DNA of 64,000 bases from Gadus chalcogrammus. Taxonomy: Eukaryota; Chordata; Actinopteri; Gadiformes; Gadidae. The notes beneath the pieces were generated by a model, which ran no database searches, had not been told where the DNA came from, and saw nothing but the letters and a program-made list of their open reading frames with translations. Shown piece after piece: positions 24,201-34,439 of this stretch. Position 1 is the first letter of the stretch; the number at the start of each line of letters is the position of its first letter. The stretch is taken from the NCBI RefSeq assembly GCF_026213295.1, contig NC_079423.1, forward strand, positions 20,253,743 to 20,317,742, in the 5' to 3' direction. The position numbers were made by a program, and so were the translations under genes.

Positions 24201-27200
24201 AAAGAGTGAATGGGACGCTCAAGACAAAAATTAACAACATTTGTGCAGGCACTAAATTGAATTGATGCACTACCACTGACACTAATGAGTTATCACATGA
24301 AAACTAACAGAACGACGCATCTAACCCCGCATGAAATGCTTAAGGGTCGACCCATGCCTTCACTTAACATTCAAGGGTCCCAAAAGGGACTTCCATTAGA
24401 GTAATTAGAAATAGGATTAAGGAAAATATGTTTGAACATCTAACTGTTGTACATAAGTTTGTACTTCCAGCAAGAGAAACACAAAGTTCCAGGGCCAGAG
24501 GAGGAGCCAGATGCTGACACGCCCGGAGCCGACCAACTACCCAAGGATGATGCAATCAGATTTCGGCAGGGTTTGAATCAGTCCTGTTTTGGTGGTCCAC
24601 TATTAACAAAAATGTTGATTGGATAAATAATATATACTATAATCAGCAACGTTTTGTCAATTTTTCCACGGATAAGGTCAAGGGACTATATAGATATAGA
24701 TATGCTATTGGCAGAGCAAGGAGGGGTGTGTGGGATGATAAAGACGACATGTTGTACTTTTATCCCCAATAACACAGCACCGGATGGGTCGGTGGCCAGG
24801 GTGCTGGCAGGGTTACAGTCCCTCAGATTAGATTTGGCAGAGAGCTCCGGCATTAATGACCCCTTCACAGGATGGATGGAGAGCCCAATGAGCGATGGGC
24901 GCTACAGGTGCAGCAGGTGCCATCCAAGCTTACCTGGGGATCGAGAGTTTGGACGAGGGACCACCAGAGGGGCCCGACCTGATCCGGCTGGAGAACATGG
25001 AACAGACCCCTGCCCCACTGTCCAAGAGCCCCCACGCAATGCAGCGCACCAATACATGAAGATCATCCGGCCCCGGCGTCCTGTTTCCACCACTGTATGC
25101 TGAAACCCCACCACCCCCCCCGCCTGTGACGTACTAGTAACCTCTCCAGGTGGGCTGCCCCATTCCCGTCCCCGCCAACGGCACCACCCCCCCCCGCCTG
25201 TGACGTACTAGTAACCTCTCCAGGTGGGCTGCCCCATTCCCGTCCCCGCCAACGGCACCACCCCCCTCCCACCTGATGCACCCACGTCGCCCGGACCAGG
25301 GATCTGCGTTCCGGTACCAGGGGTTGCGGCCCGTTCCCTTAAGGCTTGAGGGCGCCCCTGGCTGTATTCGCTTCTGTACGCTTCACTGTTTTTAGCCGCT
25401 CCCATATCTATGCCCGCGTCTACGCAACCGACGCCGGGAACGCAAATGTTGTTGTTTATATCGCTGTCCCACTAGATGGAGCTCGGGGATACACACGGGC
25501 GAGATTCCAGGGGCCTTGATTGCCCGTTTATCAGATGAGGTCCTGAGCGCAGTTGAATAAAAGGGTCTAATGCTCAGGTGGCGCCTTGCGTCCACCTGCC
25601 CGTGATGACGCTCAGGACTATTCCGTGGTTTCTTAGTTGTTCCCGTGCCCCGTGCCTACCCTGGATACCCCATGCGTGTGATTGCTTATTGTTACACGAC
25701 CAGTTAACTCCTCCTCACATCCTTAGTGTGTGGTCATCTAGGGATGGGTTGAGGGGGATTGCCATTCGTTGTGTACCTCATATCTTTCTGATATTATTAT
25801 TGTTATTTAGGGACACGTTTCATGGTTGCATTTCTTTCCTGTGATTATTATTGTGTAGTGTCTGTGTGATTGTTGCATTTTTGTTATTGTGTACTGTTAG
25901 TCTTATTGTTGCTTTTTGCTGATACTGTTATTGTTCGGAGTTTGTTTTATTGTTGCAATTCGTTGTTATTATTATGGTTTGGTGTTGGTTTTGTTGTGTG
26001 GCCAGCTTTGTTGTTGGTTGTTGTTTTTTTGGTATCGTTTGATATTTGTTTTAGTATTGTTGTATGCTTGTTGTATTTTTTTATTTTTTTATTTTTTTTT
26101 CTCTTTTTTGTGTATTATCTGCGGCCAGTATTGTTGGTATTGTCTGCTCGCGATGTAAGGCCGGGGTGGATGCCACCCCCTAGGTGGGGTGTGTATGGCA
26201 TACCCATGTCTGAAGCATGGGTAGCGTTTCTCCCACGTGGTTCCCCATACACCCGGTCCAGCGACTTATTTTAGTCCCATGCTCATGGTTGTTTGTTTTT
26301 ATGATAATTTTGCCTTCTTTCTGTTATTTCTAAAAGTGTTATGATGGTAGTCCCGCGCTGAAGTCCTATCCCTCGTACCCCTAATGAGTAAAAGTCGTCT
26401 TGCGACGACTTGAGGGGGATATGTTGGGCAAAATAACCTGCTGAGCACATATAAATATAGCTAACTCCCACCCTAGCTTGAGGAGCACAACACATGGCAG
26501 TCACGTTACAATATAGTCAACTTTTAACACATAACACAAACATGATAATATATAGTCAGGTCAAGGCCGGAGCTGAAGGCCCCATCTCCCAGGCCGACAG
26601 ATTGTGGACACTCAGACAATGCACCAGTATCATCTCCAGAACGGGAGAGCCACATTAATTTATCACACAGGAGACATTTTGAGATCTCTTCCCCGTTAGG
26701 AGGAACCAAGAGATACCTCTGCCCACACCAGGGGCCTGAGAGCCACATTAAATTATCACACACGAGACATTTCAGGGGGGCACTCCCCGTTTTAATTTAT
26801 AACACCGGAGACACGAGGAACTCTCCCCAGTTACGAAGCTCTCTCAGGGCCTGGGAGCCAAAACACACAGAACCACACACACCTCAAACGCACACACCTC
26901 ATCGAGAGGAGGATACAGCATAAAAACTGTACCACACAGGGACTCTTGAGCCCTCTTCTTCTGAAGCAGACCTTCCACGGAGGCGAAGCTCTGGACGAAC
27001 CATCAGCGCTGATTAGGGACTTAGACATATTCGATTTCTCACGCTTTATGACTCTGTATAACCGTTGCCACTTTACTTAATAAATCCAAGGTCCTCGTGC
27101 CGACAGACTTTATTACCTCTCCGTCTCATTTTATCTGATCCAGTAACTAGACAGACCGTTTTTCCCTTCACTATACTACATACTACCAATCATATAGTGC

Positions 27201-30200
27201 TGCTGTCAAAATGCATACTCATATATTGGCTTGTCATTTCTAAGTCTCATGTCAACCACAATAAAATACACTTTCTCTATAGGCGAGAGCTTCAAGAGCC
27301 TGGCCTACCTGTTCCGCATGGGTCACTCTACTGTTGCAGAGATCATTCCGGCAACATGCGGCGCAATCTACAGTGTCCTAAAGGATGACTACCTGAAGGC
27401 AAGTTATTTATCGTGTGTAAAATAGCATTTAGTGAAACTTTTTACTTTTGGTTCATGTAGGCTATCTACGGTGTAATTGTTGTTACAAAAAATAAAAGAA
27501 AATAGGCTACTTCAAAATCCAATATCAATGAGTTTACCAAGTATTCTTTATACACCTCATCTACTTTAAACAGCAGACCTCTTTTACATTTTACTCACAT
27601 GTCAATGAGGTCTGCTGTTTAAAGTTACATGAAATGTAATCCAGTTTCAAAGGTTAACTGAAAAATGCGTGCTCCCGTGCTAGTGAAGCCGTCATCAAAA
27701 CTAAAACTGCGCATGACAGCCTCACATCAATTAAAGAGAACACCCGGCCTAATAATGTTCAGCATAAGATACAGTTTAGATCAAATGTTTATAATTTATA
27801 GACAAAATAGACAAATATAAATCAATTATTTATTATACATATATGTTATTAGTTTAAATAATCAGAAGTTTCAGTAGAACATAGACAAGCGAAGCAACTA
27901 TGTACAAAATATAATATATATACATATAAATAAAATAGTAAATAAATATATAGCCTATATCAAATATATACAAAAAATCCATAAAATCAGAACCTCGAGA
28001 TGAAAATGAGGCGAAGGTAAGAGAAGGGGCGATTCAAATTTGCAACAACCAATTAAATATCTAAAAATTAATAAAACAAATTTAGAGGTTAATATAAAAT
28101 GGCCGAATTCAAAGTGACTGATATGTTTGGGGGTAATAAGGGTAAGGGTAGGTGTGAGAGGCTTGGGTGGGGGGGGCTTGGTTTTCTCTATCTTTAATTG
28201 AAGCCTGGTAGCAGGCTTCCTCCAGCTGGTGCTCTAGATCGAATAAAATATTTGGGTCCTTGATTCGCCTCATTTTCATCTCGAGGTTCATACAGAATAT
28301 TGACATTTCGTCCTCCTCCCTCTGTTCCGTCCTGTTTCGCAGAAAATTGCCTACGGCACTTAGGACCTCATCTTCTTGTTTGCTTGCATCTGTTTGCCTC
28401 TTTCTTTTATTGCCTGCGACGTTCTGAACCTGAGGGACAAGGCAGGTGCTGCCTTGTCCCTCAGGTTCACTGCTCTCCTCTACCTCCACGTCCTCTTCCT
28501 CGTCCAGTCCCTCCACGTCATCATTCTCTCTTTCAACAATCTGTAAAAGAAAAATAATAGATCAATACAAATAACACATTATTAAAAAAATTATCTTTGT
28601 TTTTCAGTGCCCCAACACCACAGAGGAGTGGAAGAAGGTGGCAAAAGGATTCCAGGACCAGTGGCAATTTCCTAACTGCCTTGGTGCCTTGGATGGGAAA
28701 CACATCTCAATTATCCCTCCACCATCCTCAGGGTCTACTTTTTATAACTATAAACATAGCTTCTCAGTTGTGTTGATGGCCCTGGTGGACAGCAACTACC
28801 GCTTCCTTTGTGTGGATGTGGGGTGCAACGGCAGGGTGTCTGATGGTGGGGTTTTCAGGGGCTGCTCACTCCAGCAGTCCCTTGAGCAGAAGACAGCCAA
28901 CATCCCCGACCCTGCACCACTTTCTGGTACAGAGCTGCTCTCACCCTACACCATAGTGGCTGATGAGGCTTTCCCGCTCAAGGAGTATATCATGAAGCCC
29001 TACTCTAGCCGCGGCCTCACCATGGAACAGAGGATTTTCAATTACCGGTAGGGGATGTAACAATTAACGGTTTCAATGACAATAGTGGTCGAATTTTTCA
29101 TCCTTCTAAAAATCATAAAAACAGGCCTATTTAGTTGCTTCCAGTACTTTTTGAACAATTCAGCACATTGTAACAAAACAACGTTTAAAATGTTGGTAAT
29201 GACTATCTTACTAGGAAGAAATAATACCATTATATCTCTAATTACAGGCTTTCAAGAGCACGGAGGGTGGTGGAAAATGCCTTTGGCATACTAGCAAACC
29301 GCTGGCGTGTCTTCACCACAAAAATCCACCTGCAGCCAGAGACTGTGGACAAGATTGTCCTCGCCTGCACCGTGCTGCACAATGTCCTACGTGACCAGTG
29401 TGGTGATGGCTACACCCAGCTTCCCAGCGAGCGGGATGGCCCTGGTGAACATGGTCCAACCCTTGCCCAGGCTGCACTACCACGCAGCACAAACACCACT
29501 CTGCAGGCTAAGAGGAACAGAGACATCCTCTGCGATTACATGTGCTCAGACGCTGGTGCTGTAGCATGGCAGTGGGACAAAATGTAATCATGTGTGTGGG
29601 TGTAATTAATAATCAAGCTGTATTATATTCAATTGTTTTATATTTCATATTCCAGCACAGATCAATTGTATATAGTTGTATGTAGCCTATTCTATTATCC
29701 ATCTCCAAGTTGTAGTTGAGCCGATTGTAAACAAAGACAGATAAAACTGAAATTTAACTAACAGGAAATGCAATGTATCCAACAACGGGTAATTTAAACA
29801 AACTGTCAACTCCAGCTTTTTACTCCAATGCAGATGTAGTGAAGAATGACAAGACACAGTAACTCTAGCCTACTCTTGATACCTAGGCCCATATATGTGT
29901 TAATGTTAATTAATATGTGTGATAAGTTTTACTTTAAATAAATACCTTTCCATCCACGTTGGACGAAGAAGCTCTCTTCCTTATATATGGCTCCAGGAAA
30001 GAGAGCCTCCTGAGAACCCAGTCCTGCCGGCCAGTTCTCCCACCGGCACTCCCCGAAGCTGGTGCCTTGCTGTACCGATTGTACTGAGTCCTGAGGGAGT
30101 GGATTTTCTTGCCCACCTCTTTTTCTGAAAAAGACAGTGCCTAATGTTAGCAAAAAAACATCGCACATTTGAACTAAAGACTATTTTACAAACACCTTTG

Positions 30201-31656
30201 ACCCCACAAAGCATTAGCGGATGGAGTAGGCCTATTACCAGCAGTAAATATTTATTTATTAAGCCTACCCGCTTTCCAATAGGCATTTTTAGTCCCTTGT
30301 TTTTACACAGGAAACATTCAAGAAAAAATATAAAGATACTGAGATACCGTTGGGAACCGTTGGTCCCGTTAAATAATGGTAAATCAGCTCGAGCCTAACG
30401 TCATCTACAATCGTTATCTACAATCGTTCTTCAGAAACAAAGATAAATACCGTTAGCATCTACAACTTGTGTTTAAAAAGCCTATATATTAGGCCTACAG
30501 CCTAAGCTATGCCTTTATGAAACGAAAATAAAAACAGGAAACAAGGAAAGGAAAAAGTAACAGAAAAGAAAAACAAAGTATCGCCTCCTTACCGGATACA
30601 CCAATTGCCACCGCAATCTCACAACAGGCTCTCCTCTTGCTGTCCCTGTTGCTGTACCCCTTGCTGGCAACATCGTACAACACAGGTTGATCCTCCAACA
30701 ACCAAATTAATATTTCCTCCCTCTCCTCGGACCAGAAGTCTGCCATCTTCGGATATTTGTGTGGAGTGGACAGTACGGTACCGGGACGGAGTAAGGCCGT
30801 GACGTACAAGTTGTTCTGTGCTGTGATTGGCTGAAGAGGAAAAGTTAAATCGCCGCGTTCTAAAACTGGACCTTGCGATTTGACATGTTCAATCCCTGGC
30901 GACTCCTTGCAACTCCTTGCGACGCCTTGCAACTCCTTGCAATGGCTTGCAACGACCCGTTCACACCGGCCCTGCGACGTTCTAAAACCGTCTCGTTGCA
31001 AGCCAGTGAATCTTTGGTCAAAACTGGGCTTAAGACATGTTTCAGAGATTCAGTTGTTAACATTACACATACTGTAAGTAACTATGGACTAAAGTGAAAA
31101 GAAAAAAAACGGAGAAAAGTATTACCGTAATAGCACTATAACAGTGCTATTAGCAGCCTTCGAGTTTTCTAGTAGTTAAAAACAACTCCAAAAACGATTC
31201 AAAGACATGTGATAACATGTCTAACAGAATAATGTGGCTAAGAGAATAACTTTACAAGTCCAATTTCAAAGCTTGGACCACATTTTCGTGGCATATCGCC
31301 TAATTTAACATTAGATAAATGGTTGAACCGTCGGTATTTTGACCAGTTAAGAGTTAATTTTTCGTGTTTGACAGATAATTTATCTGCTTGCAACGTCGGC
31401 TATCTAGCCAGCTAGCAATCCATTGGTTAGTGACAAGGTTAGCTAGCAAGGCCAAAAAATATGTGATAGAACAGACGTGGTACGATGTCAAATTAGCTCA
31501 TTTTAGGAAGCTAAGCAATGTGACCGAATTATTACACTCTCAATTAATGATGAAATAACTTTAAAGCATGTACTTACATTCTGCCATGGCTTTCTCCACG
31601 CGTCCAAGATCTCTTGTAGGCTGCCTTTTACGCTTGCTCTTCCTCTGAGCCTCCAT
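14196..31656 (-). CDS. CCDC106-like coiled-coil protein, partial
   Basis: On the minus strand four exons join in phase: 31656-31578 (starts MEAQRKSKRKRQPTRDLGR, donor GTAAGT), 16475-16407 (LPSDSSQRERSEQ, Ser/Glu-rich), 15830-15753 (acidic, CCSDGSDFESD) and 15629-15483 (basic start then a coiled coil ending KIKSLENERDFLRNQLSE). A probable fifth exon at 14335-14196 reads as a serine run followed by a lysine run, typical of CCDC106-like proteins, but its open frame does not match the incoming phase, so the join is uncertain. The C-terminal conserved domain would lie in or beyond the gap. Likely nuclear and DNA-associated by family; function unknown. Intron 1 contains the Harbinger element, and exon 2 is split from its acceptor by the tandem hAT array, so the allele may be altered. 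Confidence 0.6.
14381..15482. other. Intergenic or intronic stretch, no gene seen
   Basis: Likely intron of the minus-strand CCDC106-like gene. It contains a dispersed-repeat-like segment (14850-15045) but no ORF or clear element ends. Confidence 0.45.
16477..18327. mobile_element. Three tandem copies of a 0.6 kb hAT-like element
   Basis: Copies at 16477-17093, 17098-17706 and 17711-18327 are nearly identical and head to tail. Each starts CAGGGCCGGATCTACC and ends TTAATCCGGCCCTG, giving an 11-bp inverted terminus CAGGGCCGGAT. The whole array is flanked by the 8-bp repeat GATGGCAC (16469-16476 and 18332-18339). Neighbouring copies are separated only by GATG (17094-17097, 17707-17710), the first half of that repeat. 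Copies differ mainly in poly-T and poly-G run lengths. The 62-residue ORF present in each copy is not a known protein. Confidence 0.85.
19102..29587 (+). CDS. Harbinger transposase (HARBI1-like, DDE_Tnp_4), four exons
   Basis: Exons 19102-19444, 27283-27398, 28608-29047 and 29248-29587 sum to 1239 bases and read as one 412-residue protein with no stop. It matches HARBI1/PIF transposases: RLMITLRFLATG then GESFKSLAYLFRMGHSTVAE, then the DDE domain with FPNCLGALDGKH (first D), VGCNGRVSDGGVF (second D) and RRVVENAFGILANRWRVF (E). The start is the first ATG in frame; an upstream in-frame TTG at 19096 is ignored. Intron 2 begins GCAAGT, a rare GC-AG intron with a strong AAG/GCAAGT donor. Intron 1 holds the 7.6 kb retrovirus. 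The enzyme should cut and rejoin the element at TWA targets together with the MADF partner. Likely active or recently so. Confidence 0.92.
19607..20355 (+). repeat. 5' LTR of the endogenous retrovirus
   Basis: Carries a TATA-like TATAAA at 19635-19640 and a polyadenylation signal AATAAA at 20264-20269. By eye it differs from the right LTR at one base: C at 19986, A at 26801. Confidence 0.92.
20706..21022 (+). repeat. Tandem repeat, about 131 bp, in the retroviral leader
   Basis: Units start at 20706, 20838 and 20969 (third partial). Each has the motif ATCGGTCATAGTGATACAAG followed by ATGCCTGGGCC.AGAATGGAAC. They lie where a retroviral leader or packaging region is expected. Confidence 0.85.
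24180..24450 (+). pseudogene. Retroviral integrase remnant
   Basis: One frame reads PQPQGMVERVNGTLKTKI, the conserved segment after the integrase catalytic glutamate region, and after a stop (24262-24264) a further THLTPHEMLKGRPMP-like stretch, typical of retroviral integrase C-terminal halves. Several stops interrupt it and the zinc-finger and DDE core upstream are missing. This is all that is left of pol. Confidence 0.7.
24580..24875 (+). pseudogene. Retroviral Env transmembrane-subunit remnant
   Basis: The segment at 24700-24870 includes the CX6CC cysteine motif (CGMIKTTCC) followed by TFIPNNTAPDGSV, as in the transmembrane subunit ectodomain of fish gamma-like retroviral envelopes. Upstream coding traces are in another frame (frameshift near 24690). 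No surface subunit, fusion peptide or membrane anchor could be recognised, so it is a fragment. Confidence 0.7.
25121..25268 (+). repeat. 74-bp direct tandem repeat, two copies
   Basis: The unit begins CGCCTGTGACGTACTAGTAA at 25121 and again at 25195. It lies in the retroviral interior 3' of the Env remnant. Confidence 0.88.
26422..27170 (+). repeat. 3' LTR of the endogenous retrovirus
   Basis: Same length and sequence as the left LTR apart from one base at 26801. AATAAA at 27079-27084 would end viral transcripts. Confidence 0.92.
27563..27625. repeat. Perfect 19-bp hairpin in Harbinger intron 2
   Basis: ACTTTAAACAGCAGACCTC at 27563-27581 and its exact complement at 27607-27625, with a 25-base loop. 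Confidence 0.9.
28109..30746 (-). CDS. Harbinger MADF/Myb-like DNA-binding protein, three exons
   Basis: Minus-strand exons 30746-30593, 30124-29946 and 28540-28109 sum to 765 bases, a 254-residue protein in a single frame. Residues 1-95 or so form a MADF (Myb/SANT-like) domain: start MADFWSEEREEILIWLLEDQ, then YDVASKGYSNRDSKRRACCE, then the helix IHSLRTQYNRYSK and WVLRRLSFLEPYI. An acidic linker (EGLDEEEDVEVEESS), a basic patch NKRKRQ, and a helical tail ending YPQTYQSL follow. The C-terminal stretch resembles the BESS-like dimerisation part of this family. In known Harbingers such a protein carries the transposase to the nucleus and binds subterminal repeats. Its last exon lies in transposase intron 2, on the other strand, and a perfect 20-bp hairpin lies within it. 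Confidence 0.88.
28426..28468. repeat. Perfect 20-bp hairpin inside the MADF protein exon
   Basis: GAACCTGAGGGACAAGGCAG, a 3-base loop GTG, then the exact complement. On the minus strand it codes part of the linker EPEGQGSTCLVPQVQ. Confidence 0.95.
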
Positions 31657-31738
31657 TGCCAAGTTCTTCTTAGTGAGACACGTGTAAGAACTGCGCATGT
31701 GCAAGACAGGAAGACGGTTTGATGGTCTTGAAGTTATC

Positions 31739-33588
31739 ATGACCCTGCACGCCAAAGTACTCAGTCTTATTGAGGGAAGACAGACTTTAAAAAAGAAATT
31801 AAAATTGATAAAATGGCTCCAAAAGAAGAAGTTACTTCAAGCCAAAAGAAAATGCAAACTCTGCAAAAAGAGGATGAAACTGAAGGAAAACGCAAACGTT
31901 GACGGACTGCAGTGGTAAGTATTCTTCTTTTGGTACGGTTTTAATCGATGACTTCCTTTGTTTACTGATAAGTCATGTTATAAATTCAAGTTCAGTAACA
32001 TTAATTAAGATATGTATTTATCATGAAGAAATGTGTTGTCTTCTGTAGGCAGTGCCGACGTAATAAACACAGAGGGAAAATTACGAGGAAGTCAGTGAGG
32101 TGCGGGTCACTGTTTGAGGCAAATTGTCCCTATTCAGCTGGATGAAATACATTTATAGGTAAGGTGTGCAGTATGGCTGAACGGTATGGACTACAATTTA
32201 TATCACAATTGAATTGAATGATTGTTGAATGACGTTGATGGTTTTTAGGCACTGTGTTGACTTTTTATCACTTAAAGTCGCCGAGGGATGTGTAGATAGA
32301 CCCTCTCACTTATGATGCTACAATGCTAACAATGCTAGACAACGAGAATATTTCTGCATCCGGCACGTCATGCACTAGCATGAAATAGTCATGAAATAGC
32401 ATATTAGCTGTTGGTGCTGGATGCATTTGTATTCAGATGTTTCTATTTCTATTTAATATTTAATATTGTTCTTTAACAGGTTTTCCCAGGGGCTGCAGTT
32501 AAGGCAAATTGATATGCTTCAGGATGGTGTGGCAGGAAGCAGTCGGACGCTGTCAAAGATGAGCTACAAATTGAGAAAAGTATGCCAGAGGGCAATCAAG
32601 AGGAGAGAAAGAAGGGGAAAGCAGAGAATTGGAAGAGGGAATGAATTTGTGATGCTGGACGAAAGCAACTTCTACCACAAAAGGAAGGTGTGTGGAAGGT
32701 GTCTGCGATGCCTCAGCTTCACTAAAACTTGGACCTTTGTTTTGCAATAGAATGTTGTAGTCAGAGCTTTGGATAAAATGGCAGGGGAAAGAAGAACATA
32801 TCATTTGAGATCAGAGGTTAATGAATGAATCAGCAAAGAAATGTAATGTTATTATTGTGTCATGCACACAGTTATGACTTGCTTTAAAAACACTTTGAAA
32901 CTCATCAAATTCACATCGGTTGCGCATCTTTTCTTTTTAATATGACTAAACACAATGGCCAGCGTAATTTCTTAACCGTGCAAACAAAATAATCTTTGAC
33001 TTTTACATGTTCTAGAATTTTTCATCAATTGTCGGTCCTAATGTTTTTATTCCTGTCTGCTACTACTTTATCAAAGTATGGAAGGGGGAGATTTGGAGCT
33101 ACCTGGAGGAGGAGAAAATGGGTCTTCGGAATGCTGGGAATCAAAGGAAGAAGGAGAAGACCCACCCAGACAACCTGGTGACGAAAAGGTCAAGGCGCTA
33201 CTTAATTCCGCTGGTCACAAAATACGTCTGTCAAGGGACCACAGTTCTCACGGACAGGTGGCGGGTCTACATGACTGCACTGGCACAGAGTGGCTACGTA
33301 CATTTTTCTGTAAACCACAGCCAGTCATTCGTCAACCCAGTCACAGGAGCCCATACCCAAAACATTGAGCGGGCTTGGTCAGCCTACAAATCCAAGGTGT
33401 GGAGACTGCGGGGAAACCGCACAGAGAGGAGAGCCATCTCTCATTTATCGAGTGGACTCATTGGTTGGCGAATGACCACAAAGAAAACAGGAAGCGGCAG
33501 CCAAGAAGTTATTTTGATGAGACGGCAGGAAAATGAGAAGATGTCCATATTGTCCATGATTTTTTTAGTTAATATAATTTGTGTTTGA
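31739..33588 (+). pseudogene. Merlin (ISXO2-like) transposase, four exons, frameshifted
   Basis: Reads as exons 31739-31914, 32049-32158, 32480-32687 and 33077-33588 with good GT/AG sites. The N-terminal part has a zinc ribbon-like CKLCKKRMKL and WQCRRNKHRGKITRKSV. The catalytic region shows VMLDESNFYHKRK (D), GRGRFGATWRRRKWVFGMLG, TTVLTDRWRVYM (D) and NPVTGAHTQNIERAW (E), as in ISXO2/IS1595-like and Merlin enzymes. A one-base deletion near 32140 creates a stop just before the exon 2 donor, and a frame change near 33172 separates the second and third catalytic parts. Inactive copy. Termini of the element were not identified. Its start is only 82 bases from the start of the divergent CCDC106-like gene. 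Confidence 0.82.
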
Positions 33589-34100
33589 AATTGTAAATAA
33601 TTATACTTGAAGAAAATACTTTTGTTTTGAGAATTTTTGAAATTGTAAATAATTATACTTGAAGAAAATACTTTTGTTTTGAGAATTTTACTGGAGAATT
33701 CGTTTTCCTACTGGTAAACAAATGATTAAAAAAGCTTCGCTACTGGTAAACGAATGGTTGAAAAAGCTTAACTACTGGTGAACGAATGGTTTGTGAAAGA
33801 GTAACAACTCAGTATGATGCATTACTTTACATGAAGGTACACAAAAAGCTTCACTACTGGTAAACTAATGATTAAAAAAGCTTCGCTACTGGTAAACGAA
33901 TGGTTGAAAAAGCTGAACTACTGGTGAACGAATCGTTTGCGAAAGAGTAACAACTCAGTATGATGCATCACTTTACATGAAGGTACACAAAAAGCTTCAC
34001 TACTGGTAAACGAATGGTTGAAAAAGCTTAACTACTGGTGAACGAATGGTTCAAAAAGCTTAACTACTGGTGAACCAATGGTTCGCGAATGAGTAACAAC
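33588..34100. repeat. Satellite block: 51-bp dimer and CTACTGGTAAACGAATGG array
   Basis: First a 51-bp unit (GAAATTGTAAATAATTATAC...) occurs twice in tandem to about 33690. Then short units containing CTACTGGTAAACGAATGGTT and AAAAAGCTT repeat to 34100, organised in a longer period of about 155 bases marked by GAGTAACAACTCAGTATGAT. Confidence 0.85.
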
Positions 34101-34439
34101 TCATCATCAGTCAGATCCAGCTCCACCAGTCGATCCAGTGTGGGACCCAAGCCATCCCTCGACAGCGCTTGAAACCAAGGGCGGCAGGTTTAAAGCGTGC
34201 CCTGCAGTGGTGGACAATTGCTTTTAAGCCATCAGCATTACTAATGCCACATAATAAACCTTTAATGTGAATATTAATGTATGTACTGTGTGTATGTATT
34301 GTGAATATCTTTATTAAAATATGACAATCATCCCGTCTGTGTCCTGTTAATTTAATAACTAATTGTGAAATCCCAGGAAAATTCAGTTGCTTTCATAATC
34401 AATTGGTCAGTTTTCTAATTCACAGAATGATTAATTAAT

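Larger units (their letters stand above)
19607..27170 (+). mobile_element. Endogenous retrovirus, young, gag/pol essentially absent
   Basis: Two 749-bp LTRs starting TGTTGGGCAAAATAACC and ending TTTTTCCCTTCA bound a 6.07 kb interior. A 4-bp target duplication CTAT flanks it (19603-19606 and 27171-27174). A primer-binding-site-like TTTGGTGACCTCCGACGTG follows the left LTR (from 20357), and a purine tract GAGGGGGATA (26412-26421) precedes the right LTR. The interior has no long gag, protease or reverse transcriptase ORF; it holds tandem repeats, GA/CA-rich stretches, an integrase remnant and an Env transmembrane remnant. Being flanked by near-identical LTRs, it must have moved using proteins supplied by a related virus. 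Confidence 0.88.
18644..31030. mobile_element. PIF/Harbinger transposon, complete, with nested retrovirus
   Basis: The left end AGCCCAGTTCAGACCAAAGA and complemented right end AGCCCAGTTTTGACCAAAGA form inverted termini continuing through ATTCAC and CTTGCAACG. Both are flanked by TAA (18641-18643, 31031-31033), the three-base target duplication of this superfamily. Subterminal regions carry many CTTGCAACGCC-type units (18665-18790 and 30900-31010), likely binding sites for the element's own proteins. It codes for a transposase (plus) and a MADF/Myb-like protein (minus), both open throughout. Without the retrovirus it would be about 4.8 kb. It sits in intron 1 of the minus-strand CCDC106-like gene. 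Confidence 0.92.

Noticed and set aside
25870..26274. 134-residue very hydrophobic ORF that could be taken for an Env membrane anchor
   Set aside because: The composition reflects a TTG/TTA-rich low-complexity stretch; no charged anchor pattern and no link in frame to the Env remnant.
33700..34100. Regularly spaced repeats resembling a CRISPR array
   Set aside because: Units are contiguous and degenerate without unique spacers, in a vertebrate genome: satellite.
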